Source: Apoderus coryli (lineage: Eukaryota; Arthropoda; Insecta; Coleoptera; Attelabidae). Taken from it: 64,000 bases of DNA. Positions within the stretch are counted from its first letter, which is position 1; each line of letters begins with the position of its first letter. The position numbers and the translations under genes were made by a program. Positions 22,965 to 37,900 of the stretch are shown here, piece by piece. Below the pieces are notes generated by a model. It was not told where the DNA came from and ran no database searches. It saw only the letters and a list, made by a program, of their open reading frames with translations. The stretch is from NCBI GenBank assembly GCA_911728435.2, contig OU452198.1, positions 36,919,902 through 36,983,901 of the forward strand. Reading direction: 5' to 3'.

Positions 22965-25900
22965 CTAAAAAATACAAAGTCAAAACGAAAATAGCTCAAA
23001 TTTAAGAAATTCATATTGTTCACCTTGCAAATGTCATATTCCTAATCTCCTGTGCTGTAAGTAAGACCTCGAATTCTCTTTCCAAAGTTTGTTTGATTTC
23101 AACTGCAGTCATAGAATCCATGCCCAATTCAGTTAACGTGGCATAATAACTGGTTAACTTCAAATCTTTTAAACCTAGAAACAAATATGTAAGTAATAGA
23201 AAACGCTTATTTCTTTAATGCTATGGCCTTAATGTTTTACCCAATATATTAGCTACAGCATCCAAAATATTATCAGCTCCTCCCAATCCTGCTTTCTTTT
23301 CGGCTACGACCATACTTGAGACAACAGCTGCTTGTTTTTGTCGTAACAACAGATCCATTACTTGCAGACAACTTGATATACGTTGCTGTAATGTTCCACC
23401 GATTTCCATATCTATATGGGATTCATTCATATTTGCCACAATACCAACCTCAAAAAATAATAAAGACCAAATTGTTTCATAAATCCAAGATCCATTATTT
23501 CCACTTACCTCCCCTATAGCACCCCACTCAATAGCAAGCGCAGGATAGCCTTCACTCCGCCTCTTCTCGCAAATGCGCTCCATAATAGCATTCGCCATGC
23601 CGTAATTGGTTTGCCCAGCATTACCACGACCACAACTCACCGACGAAAACACAACGAAATCTCTCAAATATGGGCAATATTGTCTTGTAACAAAATCCAA
23701 ATATTCTGTGGCTGTAGCTTTCGGACCGAACGATATGTGGAATGCTTCCGTTGTTTGGTTTTCCAATAGAGAATCCTTAAGGACTACCGCTAAATTAAAT
23801 ATCGCTTCAACAGGAGCTAGTTGTTGAGCTTCTTTAATGAGGTCTTCACAACCAGATTTGACAGTTATGTCAGCTGTGGAGATGTGAACTGTACAACCGT
23901 ATGATTTCCATATCCTAGAAATTATAATGTGAATGATTTCTAGATACAGTCTTAGAAAATTTGAGTGTAGCAAACTTACTTGATTCTATACGCTTGATAT
24001 CCAGTTGTCACGCCTGTTCTCGTGGTCAAAACTAAGTTTCTACATCCACGTAATACCAACCAATCAGCTAATTCCAGTCCGAACCCGCCCAAACCTCCAC
24101 AAATTATGTGACTGAACTCTGGATTACAATAATACCTAAGAGGAAATTGTTAATGTACATTATAGTACAGTATCATTAGATCAAGAACGGCTTACCTAGG
24201 TAATGACTTAAACTTCTTAATACTCGGAACTGCTTTACGATCCTCCTCTTCATTCCTAACTTCAATAACAACTTTGCCAGTATGCTTACCAGTTGTCATA
24301 TGTCTAAAAGCTTTCTCAACTTCATCAGTCTTAAACAATGTTTTCGGTAATGGTTTGATTACTCCAGTAATCAAAAAGTGATTAAAGAGATTCATCAAAC
24401 CTTTAACCACTGATGGGCTTTGCGACAAAACTTTATCCAGCATTATGCCATGGAAACTTGCACTTTTTTCCAATAGAATCAGATTGATTGGATTGTCATT
24501 TCCGAGATCGTATTTTCCGATTTCTAAGAATCGACCACCTTCCGTTAAGCATTGTACGGAAGCGAGTAATTTTTCTTCTGAGAGGGAGTTTAGGACAACG
24601 TCTACTCCTCGGCCGTTAGTGCGTTTCATAAGTTGTTTTCCAAAAGTAGTGTCATGCGAGCTAAATATGTGACGATCTGGAAAATAATAACACTCCAAAG
24701 TCTCTAATTTTAGGAATTTAAATCAATAAAGTTTCAGAGGAATTTCAAACATTAGATCTGGGCATGAGAGTTGTCAATAACTTCAAGGCACTGTACTAAT
24801 TTGAATTTGTTAGCTCGTTGGTATTCTTTGAACTTGCCAGAGAATATATCTACGATTGAGTTCATTGTTATAATTCTTGGGAAGACAAATAAATTGTTAT
24901 TTAAAATTTGCTTAGCTCAAAAAAAAAGGTTCTATCTAGTGAAGCAATATATCAGGATTTTATCAATGTTTATGAAAGAAGCGTTGATAAATAGGTTCCC
25001 GATTATATTATTATTGGTGGGTATTATAACCATATTACCACAGTTTAAAAAGGAACAATTAGTCCTCAGCGTGCCGGCACGTCTGATGTACGTGGGTACA
25101 AAGCAATTCGCCGCGCTTTTAGTTATAGTATAGTATCTTATAGTATATATAGATATTAAAGAAGTAATCCATTAGATGCAGTGGAGTGTAATATAATTAC
25201 AATAAAACAAAAATCATCGTCTCCACTATTTAATTAGTCCATAAATTATGAAATGTCAAAGGGACATGTTTCGGAGACTCAGCTCCATCATCAGCCTAAA
25301 AGGCAACAATACAATATTAATAATAATACACAATACTATTAATAATTAACAATATTAATAATAATAATATTGTATTGTTGCCTTTTAGGCTGATGATGGA
25401 GCTGAGTCTCCGAAACATGTCCCTTTGACATTTCATAATTTATGGACTAATTAAATAGTAGAGACGATGATTTTTGTTTTATTGTAATTATATATATAGA
25501 TATAGTATATATAGTAGCAAGACCAGAAACGAGCTGGGAATGCGACGAGTCGATGCCGTTTTCAGCGTCAAGTCGACCTTCCTGTCTAAAGTTAATATTC
25601 GATGATATTACGAAGTTTTAAACATTTTGATACCTGAAAGTTGTGGAAATCGCTTCTTGATGTAATCCCTCATCTCTTTCGTGCCAACAGTTGTATAAAC
25701 GATACATCCGAAATGTAATGCCAAAGTGATTGCCGCATGGCCAATCCCACCTGTTCCAGAATGTATGAGTATTGAATCGTCACGTTTTATATTTGCTATC
25801 TAAACAAATAAAATGTTTGTGATTTATATTGTGTGTATTAAACATACACTATAGAAATGAGTTCGACGCTTCGTTTAGAAAACACAGAACCTGATTAAGG

Positions 25901-28900
25901 TACTTATCATTGCGTGAAAATTATATATTATTAAAAAAAACAAAATGAAATTAATGACAAGATTGAGGATGGATTGTGTTGGGTAGGGACCTGAGACTTA
26001 CTATGGAAGTTCAACTAAATTCCAAAATACAAAATTTAGAGTTAATTATTGGAAATTTTGAACGAAGCTGTGTTGACGACGTGAAGTTCCTTTGGCAAAA
26101 ATGGGTTCAGCTACTGCAGTCAGAAGTTCTAGAATGAATATTCTTAAAATTGATAAAAATAAGAATGAAAATTGGTCAACTTTTACTATTCTTTCTAGAA
26201 GAATATTCATTCTTGAGTTTTGACTGCAGTAGCTGAAACCATTTCTGCCAAAGTAACTGCCACGTCGTCAACACAGCTTCGTTCAAATTTCCATTAATAA
26301 ACTCTAAATGTTGTACTTTTGAATTTAGTTTGTACTTCTATATTCCATAGTAAGTCTCAGGCCCCTACCCGACATGACCCATCTTAGCCACTAGCCATCC
26401 TCATCCTTGTCGATAATTTAATTTTCAACTTTTTTTTATAATTCTGTAACAAGACACACGGGCAATAGAATTTACTTTTGTCCTACCCTGTATATATATT
26501 TGGGTTTTATAGATATGACTACAAATATAATCTTTCGTCAATATTTTACAACATCTGCAAGTAATATAAGAATAATATAATGAGTGCCTGTGATAAAGAA
26601 TTGTATCTAGAAAAAGACCTTTTTTTTCAAATATCCGTTGAAAAGTAATATAGACTCTGTAAAGATAAAGAGGACTAGAAACAGATGGACCGTGTTTTTC
26701 TTATTCGAAGAATGACATGTTTGAAATACAGGATGATTCAACACTCAAAATTCTCGATATATTAAATGTGGAACATTTATTATTATATACAAAAGCTAGT
26801 CGTTGGAGGGTGTCACGGTTTCCCATATCAAATAATATATATAATGGGCGCATAAAAAAACAATGGGTTTTTGTCCAGTCGCTGATTCGGGAGTATCAGG
26901 GAGGGGGAAGTATCAAGAACCTATATTAAAGTCGACATACAAATAAAAATGTATCTTATTTTGTGAATCTTCTCACCCTTTAGATGTATCTGTATTGGGG
27001 TATATTGTAAAAATGTCGCTTTTTTCTGATTGGCTATTTTCATCCTGTAGTACCTACTATGTGATTTTTATGAGGAATTCTGAGGCAATAGAAGTTTTAA
27101 ATTAGATCCGTTCTAGCCTTGGTTGAGTAAAGATGTGTTTTCTAATTATATAAAGTTAAATTCAAGATTTTAATTTGTTTTTGGACTTGGTATATTTTTC
27201 AGTTAAGAATTATTTTCTAGTTTTTTTATGTTTTAAAGTATACCTGTGTAAAGACTGAGTCCATTTCTTTCTCATTCTGAAGTAGTGAATTGTATAAAGT
27301 TTCCGTAAGTTTTGTTATTCTTTTAATTGAAGGCCTTTTTGTTTTAATCAGTTTTTATAAAGTTTTAAGTTGTTTCTTTTAGTAAATGAAATAAATTCAG
27401 TTTTCAATAGTAATTAAAGTTTCATATAGGACTTAAAATAATTATTCGTAATTATATTAATTTTCCTATTTTTTTTTAAGTTGTACAATAATGAATAAGA
27501 ATTTCTTCTAAATTTTCATTCTCGCTTAATTGTTTTCTTCTTTTTCTTTAATTTATACATATTTTTTTCTTGTTGTTATTAATTTTCTTTATTAGTTTTA
27601 ATTATTAAATTAAGTGTTTTAGCCCAAAATTTTGCGTTTTATTTCTAATAAATTATTGACAAAAGGGTCAACCAATTAAATATTTTCTTTTAATACAACG
27701 GTGACCGAAAGTGATCCAGAATTATAGAGGTGAGTAATTTTGCATTACTTTAATACAGAGTAAGAAAGCTTATCTTAGTTTCTTTCATTTAATAATTTGA
27801 TTCTGTTATTATTCAAGTTGATATTCTTTGTTTGTTCTTCTTTATTGGAAACCGCTCGTAAAACTTGAATCGAACCGTAACAATTTGAATAGCATATTGG
27901 GATTCATTTGGTTTGAGCTATAAAATTAGTATTCTTACTGAATGTACATAATACCCGCTAATTTCAAAATGGTTACAATTCATTTTACATAATTTTCACG
28001 AAATGGTAAGTACCTTAATCATAATACTTAACGGGACGAGTAGCACAATGCCACAATATTGACCTGAATGTATTCTGCACATGGTAATTAGCTTTTGGTG
28101 AACATATATAGGTAGTTAGTTTGAAGCACCGAAACTTGTTTCGTAGATAGAGTATTTTTTTTTATTTATTTATAATCAACAACCAGAGGAAGCTCTTAGA
28201 AATTTAAAGTCATCCAAACATTGCGGGAGTTTGGTCTTTTTATAGTTTTTTAAATGTCTTTCTTTAGATTTCATGTCCAATATGATTTCCGGTGAAAACC
28301 ACGGTGGATATTTTCTTTTTTATACCTTAAACGCGGAATGCATTTATCAAATATAGCATACATCTTCTGATAGAAAATATTTAACGCTTGGTCAGGCTCG
28401 TCACAGCTTACCAAACAACTCCAGTCTGCAATCATAATATAATTGTAAAGGTCTACATAATTTCCCCTTTTGAAATTATATGAAGTTTCATTATTGGGTT
28501 GACAATTCATCAGATAGAAACTAAGTGCTGGATGGTTGTCATCCTCTGACACTAGAGGGTCATGATTTTTTTGTACATTACATTTCACGTCTGATACTAT
28601 CAAGTCAATAATGTTATTATTTTTATTTAGAATTGTATTGTACTGCTTACGTTGTAATAGACTGATGCAATTTTCAAATCTATTTTTAGTATTATTATTA
28701 CTACTATTTAAGTTAAAACCGCCCAAAATTAAAAAATTGTTATTGAATTTCATTACAGCCTCCTCAACCAATTCTAAAAACTCATCAATTGCTGAAGTTT
28801 GTGTTTGGGGGGATATAAACTAAAAAGACTAAAAGCGATCTGGAATATAGACCTATTTTTATTCAAATAAAATCAATTGATGAAGGATTCTGCAACTTAA

Positions 28901-31900
28901 CATCAATCTTTTGGGCACTATACATTTTATTCACTGCACAGAGCACTCCACCTCCTCTTTGTTTTTGTGTTTGTTTGGCGTCTCTATCAGACCTAAAAAT
29001 TTCATACCTGCTGTCAAAAAGTTCCCGTAGTAAATTCCGTCATGAAGCCAGGTTTCCGTTAAGCCAACAGCACCAAGTTTGCACTGGATCGCGTTTAGGT
29101 AGAATCCACTTGTTTTGGTAGTAAACTTCTAGTTAAGATGTTTTGCTTGTTGTATTAGCCATTGTAGTTTATTTTGCGTCTGTGTTGTTCTAGCTTTCTC
29201 TGGTATGCTTGGCATGCGTAGTCTATTGGAGAATGTTCTCGATCTGGTAATCCAAGCTTTTTACAATTTGGACTATCATATGCAGTCTTTTCTTTGCAGT
29301 CTGTAGCTCCATGATTTCCACCACAGAAGTAACAAAGAGCTTGGTTTTTACAATATTTTAAGACATGTCCAAATGAACAGCATTTAAAACATATACTTAG
29401 CAACACTTAGGTATTCTTGTATATACATTTTTGCCAGATCAAAATATAAATTTTCTCCTCTCATAAAAAACAGTAAAATTTTACAGGTGAACCTTCTTGT
29501 TCTAACCAGTAAGTGATAGAAACTCACTGGTACACTTTGAAATTTATAATTTACCTGCACAAAAGCATGCAAGCAAGTTAGATAGACTGCAGGTATAGTT
29601 GCGGCATCTTCCAGAGACCAGTTATCTGGTACATCCACAATATTGTACCAAGGAGTTGCTAGTAGAGTTGTCAGAGCCCCTTGATGAGCCATTCCTGCGA
29701 CCCGTCTACCACTATAAAAAGTATAAATTTAACAAGTGATCACTCCAATTGTATGTATTAATTAAGTGCATTTTGAAAAGAGCAAAATATTCCCTAATTT
29801 AAAGAATATGTACATTTACATTATAGAAATACTAAATTAATATTCAAATCGTTTCTTCTTGCCCTCGAAATTAATGCTTTATGAGGAAATAATGGGACAT
29901 AGGGCGAAGTAGTCACAACATTCAATTAAAAGATCGCAACGTTCCGTGATTTTATTATCACTTTTTCAAGCTCTCTCTCATCAAAATGCTGTACATAATA
30001 ATATACCTACAGTCTTATTTCATGGCGTAAGCAGAAAAATTGCATTTAATATGCCATCAAATAAGACTATATTATTATGTACAGCATTTTGATGAGAGAG
30101 AGCTTGAAAAACTGATTATAAAATCACGAAACGTTGCGATCTTTTAACTGAATGTTGTGACTACTTCGTCCTACATATATCCAACTATTTCCTCATAAAG
30201 CACTAAATTTATATTTTACTGAGAATTACGTTTGTGTTCTTCCTGAATACTCAATACCAATAACACACTCTTGCTGTCTACGATCTCTTGTTATCACGTC
30301 AACACTAATTTTTCCAGACATAGTCATCACATCTCTAAAATTCAATGAAGCATAATAAACCTGCAAAAAAGCAAAACCCTGGTATGAGACTAACACCAAT
30401 GAGAACAGCTTACATAAAAAAAACCTTTAATTAATTCAATATTTTTTGAGAAATTCTACTTCCAGGTTTAACTCACCATTGCCAACTTCTCTTTGCACAT
30501 TGTGTCAGTATATTTTGACGTTTCGTCACTGATTTATACCTTTCTCAGGTTGCACGTTTGAATAAAAATAGGTTAGTTTTTCACCATCAAATGTTTCTTT
30601 TGCTAATAGCCATAATCTTGATGAATTGTTAGTGTCAACTTATTCTTCGAAAATATTCCAATACAGAGGAAGAAGGAGCAGATTAGTTCCGAAACGTAGC
30701 TTGAATTGAAGAAAATTACATTTACTTCTCATACCGATTTACAATATGAATTTAATTTATAGCCATTTAGTATCGTACAGTATTATGACCGATATTGTTT
30801 TGGCTGACTATTTTGATCAAAATTCAACTGCGGAAAGAGTATCGATAATAGCAATTTATTCTGAAAACGGTAGATGTGCTAACGTTACAGCACCGTTGTT
30901 TAATGAACGAAATTCAGATAAACAAATTATATACGTAAGTAAACTTTTAGCTAAATTTAGGGAAATAGCATATAATCTAAAAATGTTTTTCAGATGAGAG
31001 TTCGTTTTTTCCTGAACGGCACTGATAATAACCCACACTTATTTCATTGAGTTCACACTTAACACACTTTGAAGCTAAACGTGTGGGTTGGAATTTATGA
31101 AGGTTGTACTGTTAGTCATTTTTTTCTACCAAGATATCTTACAGAAATAATAAATGAGGTCAACAAGATTGGGCACCTCCTCACTATACGCTTGCTGTTT
31201 GTCAGTATTTAGATGAATCCTTTCCTGGAAAAAGAGTATCAGTGGACGGGCCCGCAAAATCATCAGATTTAAATCCGTCTAAAAATTGTATTTTATAAAA
31301 TGAACCTGAAGAAGGTGAAACTGTGGAAAGGTGCAACTTTACACACTAAAAAAATGGGGAAAAGTGCTTTACCGTACGCTCGTAGGAAAATATTGACAAA
31401 GTTATAAATCAGTAAGAAAACGTCATTTTCTATAGGCTTATTACCTCAAATGTACTGACACAATGTGCAGAAAAACGTTAGCAATGGCGAGTCAAAAAGA
31501 CAAATGTTTAAACTTAATTCCTGAAATTAGGAATCAGCATTCACAAAAAAAAATAATAAAAAGAAAATATAATATAATTCTGGTGAAAGCATGGTAGCGT
31601 GAAACAAATTTCCAACATAACTAAAAGTCTTGTTACTTTATGTGACAAGCAAGTCGTAATATAATTTATTTAATATCACCAATGAACCTGTCACAAGTTG
31701 GCAGTCCGATTCGATTGACATAGCTAACGCATTTTCGAACCAGTTTAGTGACGTTTTGACGTACGAGACGACCAAAGATCTACCAATATTACCAGAAAGT
31801 GCAAAAAACCTTCAGTCACTGACTAAAGTTAATTTTACATGTGACAACGTTAGCGAAGCTATAACATCTATAAAGCCAGATTCGAGTCTTGGGTCAGATA

Positions 31901-34900
31901 AAATACCTCCGGATTTCCTGTCATCATGATGAGCGTTCACTCGCTAACGAGTATGAATTACTCCAACTCAGGGATTTCTGTTATGAACCCGAAGATGGCT
32001 AAACAAACAGATCCTCGAGCCACATATTTTGTTATAACACTGACACACCCAATATCCACCATTTACAGCCTGTTGTAGGTGCGCTGCCCCATCGATGCGT
32101 TATCTCTCCTTTCGATGCTGTCTCTTCGCATCCTCATGTCGTCGACGTTGCTCCTCAAAAACTTGATGACTCCCGTAAATGGTACGTCTCCATCTCGGTC
32201 GCTCGTTCGCGATCTGCTCTCAGTTGTTCTTCACATCTAAGCCACACTTCTTCATGTTGCTCTTAAGAAGCTCATTGTACCTCTTTTGCTGTCCTCCCTG
32301 ATTTCATGAGCCGACCTTAAGCTGTGTTCATCTTTCACAAGTTGAATGACCGTTCCCACAAACATCGAAAACAAGGTCGGTGCAATGACACAAGCCTGCT
32401 TTACGTCAGTTATTATTGGAAAGTGCTCTCCCGGTCCGCTGCTGTTGAGAACTGCTGGTTTCATATTATTGTTAAGGAGTCGAAGTATCCGGACGAATTT
32501 GCGGGGATCCGTTGAGCTTCAATATCCTCCACAGAGCCTCACGGTTAACGTAGTCGAACGCCTTGACAAGATCTATATAACCCATGTATAAAGGACGATT
32601 TTGCTCCTGTGACCTTTCCTGTATTTGCCTGGCACTAAATATCATGTTGGCAGCTTTACCCCTGTTGAGTATAAAACCACATTGTTTTTCCGGCAAGCAA
32701 CTTTCGGAGAGTGGCAGAAGACGATTGCTCAAAATTCTTGCAATATTCCGATGGAGAGGAGAGAGATACCACGATAGTTTCCACATACGGACCTATGCCA
32801 CCTTCTTAACTTGACTGTAGTAACAATTGAGACGTTTGGCATTTCAGCTGGCACGGTTTCGGTATTCCATATTGGTTATTACTATTAATATCACTGGTCC
32901 TTCTTTAAAAAGCTCAGCAGATATGCCATAAAAGCCAGCTGCTTTGTTGGTTTTAAGTTGTCGAATAGCTTTATCAACTTCTTGCAGGGAAGGTAAATGG
33001 TTTGATGTTATGTGATACCCATTTGGAAGAAGAGAGATAAGTTCAATATGGAACATTACCGCCCTGCTAGCTTGACTTGAACACTTCGTACGTGTAAAGG
33101 AGAAAGACATCACCAAAGCCAGGATGTATTTTGTGATGGAGTCTAAATTTAATGACATATCTTCTTAAACCGCTTAACTTGTGGACAAAACAAAATGAAG
33201 ATTCCCGGTTTTGGTTGGCATGCCACATGGATCCGTTCTTGGATATTATTTTTAATCTTCATATCTGATATTAATAATGTTACATCGCTTGTCAGATTTC
33301 CCGATGACACTAAGTATTTACTTGACCCTGTTTCATCTCAGCAGAAATTCAAACCTAATGCGAAACAGCAAAAAGGTAGATAAGGGAAGGTGTGCTCGTA
33401 GAATTTTATTGCAAACAGAGTGTATATTTATATGGAATGCGCTGTCGGATGAAGTAATAACTAAACTGCGAAGAATAGATTCAATGATGTTTGAGAAGTA
33501 GAAAGAAGCCACATAATTAATTAGTCATTGTAGTTGGGCAGCAGATTCAGGATTTAGTTTTACACTTAAATCGTACCTACAAGTAATAGGGAAATGTGTA
33601 TATACCTATAGTCATATTGATTAATGGTGTAATACCAGTCTAATCGGCTTTTACCGCTTATTATTAATTTAATATTATATTATAAGATGCTTGCCGTGAG
33701 CTAGTAAAAAGGATTTACCAATTAAAATTAGAAAACCCGTTTTACCACTTCACCAAAACACTAATTTAAATTTCGACGTGCCTTGTGCAACATATTCAGG
33801 AGAGAATTAAACTAATTAATATAATTTTAGTTATGCTCTCCTCCGCGCGTCGTTGTTTAAATAAGCGTGATTTCTAATTTTTATTCTACTCATCGATTAT
33901 ATTGAACCAATAATTAAAAACATTGTTTCCAAAACTTACATCAATTAACTCATATTCCGACTCTCTCGGACGATCATGAGTTAACGGTCCTTCGATCCAT
34001 TTGATCGTTGACAAATCGCCTTTGACTAAATTGTTCACATAACAATGCTCAACATCGATATGCTCCAAATCTTCTAAAAGCAGATGTCGATAAGTACCCC
34101 AATGTCCATTTTTATAAACATTAACAGCCATATTTTTCTTTAACTGCTCTACATAGAACGGATGGTTTGGATCGAATGCTGGCACGTCTTCATCAGCGAT
34201 AAACACACATTTAACGTTGGAACCACCGGGTTCTCGTCTGATACAATTGACAAGACCTAAAACACCGCTTAACGGTTCGTTTTGTGTATAGACGACAACG
34301 TTTGAATCTTTCTTCATTGTATTCTGTAGTTTTGGTAGCCAAGAGAATGATTTGTCGTTGAACGATGCATTCACTATGGTTGGTGAATGATGTTCTGGTA
34401 TAGCTTTTCGGAAGAGGACCAACTTCTCATCCTTCGTTGTGTGAATTGATAGCACGGTTATGTTTGGAAGATTCAGTGAATGGAAGTTAGTATCTAAAGG
34501 TTCACGAGAGATTATGTATCCGTTTGGTTTTAGTGAGCCAAAGGCTAATTGGAGAATCTGTAACAAAGCCAAGAAACAGAAAATCTAAGCAAATCTGTCA
34601 CACACTACACAACCACCAGACGTCCGTTCCGGTACTCTGAATACATCAAATTTTATAGCTGACAAGTTGTGTACCAAAGGGTAATTAACACTTGAGTTCT
34701 TACATTAGGCCTCTGCAAAATCTGCGTCCCAATAACCATCAAAAATTCAGTTTTCGTTAACAATTGTCTATTCTCTACTTTCACATTTACTATATCTTCT
34801 ATAGGTTTATTTGATAAAATCATAATCTCACATTGGATTAGAGGTAAATCGCTCAAAACATCAAACAAAATCGGAGCTAACGGCTCCAATTTCTCATTGG

Positions 34901-37900
34901 TTATCTCATCAATCAATTCAACAACTTTTACTTTAATATCAGGCGTATTCTCTAACAATAATTGCATTAGAGCACGTAATGAATGATGGGTGGGAATGTT
35001 TTTTGCAAAGTTTGGAATAAATTCATATTTTTCGAGAACTGGTGTGCCAAGGTTCTTTCTGCGGGCTATTGAGCTGGCATTGAGTCCACGAATTTCTATT
35101 CCACCAGATCTGGAATTAAGGGTAAGCAAAGAAGTCACATACATAAAAAAATGATTAAAAATTGGGCCCGAATGTTAAGCATTTCATGTATATTGATGAA
35201 TCGAAAAATAAACAGGTTATACGATCAGTTTTAAACAAATTTGGATAAGTATGTAAAAAATTCGGGCTCACCTGATAATTCCTGCGTTCGGTATAAAATA
35301 CAATGGCAATATTGGATTCTCATCGCCATAAGATTGGGCAATCTTAATATGTTTTTTAGCATCAATTGTCAAGCGCTTAATTGTAACTGGTACATACAAC
35401 AATCTGGTATCTTCTTCCAGAATTTTCAATTGAAGCATATTGTCCATGAATGAAATCCAATTACCAGTCCATACTAGCTCGCCACGTTGACAGCTGTTGT
35501 CGCAACTTTTTAGAGCACGAAATTCATCTCTGATAAACGACGACAATATCAATTTTACGCCTTTTTTGATACAATTTAAAAATTCTTATTTTAAACACAA
35601 ACATCGTTTGGAATGACTTCCACACAACTGTTACAAAAAATAATCAAGGTAAAGTTTCTCACATACTTGTAGTTATATCCACGTAACCTCAACTCCTTAT
35701 AAATGTCTTCGTTGGTTAGCCTAGGTTGAATTTCAGAACTGATGCCTTCCGGTAAAGGAATTGGTAAAAACTCTCCATCCAAGTCGTTGCGAATTTTAAT
35801 ATTCCCACAAACAACGGTTACGTCTCCTTCAATTACTTCAAAGTTTCCAGTTCCTCTCTAAAAATTAAAATCTATATTAGGCAACTTTTAATTTCAATGT
35901 ACGCATTTTGAATATGGAAATAGGTCTGGAATTGGTGAAACGTGTCTTACAAAGTTACTACCACTAGGCGTTATTGTGCATCTGACACAGTCTAACCCAT
36001 ATCCTCACTACCTACGATCCAGAAACGGCAACCATTTCCGGAATACTTTCTAATAGGTTAGCCTGCTTCTGTGCGTTGTGCGGTTGGAACATGTCACATA
36101 ATCTCCGGTTTCCTCAATCCCCAAATCTCGATAAGTCGGAAGTGATCGCCAGCCGCCGATTTGCAATATCTTGGTGACGAAAGAGCATCTTCTTGTCTCA
36201 TGCCATCTTATAACTTAAAGGGAGGCATTTGAACTGAAGTTGTGAGCTTCTCAAGATTCAGAATACGAAGGGAATAAAGCAGAAAAACAAACTTACCTGT
36301 ATCATAACAGTTAATTCCAATGTAGATCCTTCTATCGGTATAGAGCAAGCACGCTTAAATTTACAATTTTCAAATACTACTTTCATTTCAGATAACATCA
36401 GCCCATGAATGTGTGCTAGCGTTTCCCAGGCAAGTTGTAAATAACCAGTAGCAGGCATTAGTTGACGTCCTAAAACCCATATCTCTTGAGTTATAGAGTA
36501 TTTTTGCAAAATAAATAAAAACATCTTTAATATAGTGACGTTTATATTATACCGTTGATCTTTTGACTACCAGCAAATCTAGTTACTCCTTTGGCTATAG
36601 AATGTCCCAAACCTGATCAGGCAGAGCCGAAGTATAATTTTTATACCTCTATCTGCATCACAAGTCCTTTATACAGGGTGATTCAAAAAGATGGGGCAAT
36701 AATTAAGGGGATGATGTCTCAGGTCATTTTATGAAAAAAAGTTTCCATAAACAAACGTCCGGAAATGCATTGTTGCCAAGATACAAGGTGTTAATTTTTT
36801 TTTTAATAATGTTTTTTTATTAAGTCAAATATCTCCTTACCGACTTCTTTGAAGTTTGGCAGCGTTGTTGCTAGCAATTGGAAAGCCCTAATTATATCAA
36901 AATTATTAAGACCAGTGTAAGTGTACTGAGATAAAACAACAAAAACTAGAACTTTTTTATCTCTCGTATTTTTTTCATATGATGCTTTATATATTATATA
37001 TCTCGTAAATATAAATTTAAAACATTTTTCAACATACCAAGAATATTTGCGAATAATTCAACTAAAAATAACATTAACATTTCAAAGCAAGATAAAAATA
37101 AATAAATAAAATTAACATTTATACTTTATACAAAAAGTGTTAAAAGGGACCATCTCTAGCTCAGATACATAAATCCAATCTTCTCTTCATTGACTGGCGA
37201 ACTCTCTCAAAAATACCAGGGTCGTTTCCAATGGAACTATACCCACGAATAATGTGATTCCTTAGATCCTCCACATTTTCCACAAGAGTAGCGTAAACTA
37301 AGGACTTTAGGTGGCCCCACATGAGAATATCCAGTGGGTTTAAATCCAGAGATCGTGCAGGCCATAAGTGAGGTCCACCTCGGCCAATTCAGCGATTTCC
37401 GTATATTTCTATTAAAAATTCACGGGCAACCCGACTAAGTTGCGCTGGTGCACCATCGTCCTTAAACCACATTGGATTTCTTATTGTCAATGGCACTTTT
37501 TTCAGGAATCCAGGAAGCTTGTGTTCTAGAAAGTCGCGATATACCTCTCTGGTAAGTCTTCCAGGTAGAAATACGGGTCACAATTCCGATCCAAACGTCA
37601 AACGAGAACTGATAATAATAATAATAAAATTCTCTATTTACCTGTATCTACAATTTAAAAATTGATGTTAAAATGTTATTCAATTATCACATGCGAATTT
37701 TCATCACACCATAATGGTTATTATGGAAATTCCTTATTGCATTTCTTGAAAAACTCGCTTTATCGGTAAAGACAATCAACATCAGTAGTTAAGGAATTTC
37801 AACAATTTTGTGCAAAAGCCATTGACAGAATGGATATAACAAATTGTCCTTAAGAATGCGCAAAACAGTACAGGTGTTACTTACATTCAAAATCTCAGCA

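Larger units (their letters stand above)
25191..25492. mobile_element. Inverted pair of Penelope-type termini in FASN intron 19
   Basis: Arms of about 125 bp (25,191-25,318 and 25,363-25,492) are near-perfect inverted copies around a short AT-rich (TAA)n loop. Each arm contains one hammerhead core and the GTGGAGACGAT-like motif. The unit resembles a Penelope-like element reduced to its two inverted terminal repeats. Transcribed as part of the FASN pre-mRNA it would fold into a long hairpin. Confidence 0.75.

Noticed and set aside
30100..30145. Hammerhead in the 29.9-30.2 kb inverted repeat
   Set aside because: The CUGANGA box reads CTGATTA and no proper stem II separates it from GAAAC.
30500..30710. 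Hammerhead cores near the inverted ends at 30.5 and 30.7 kb
   Set aside because: GAAACGT segments are present but the CUGANGA box is altered (CTGAGAA) or absent.
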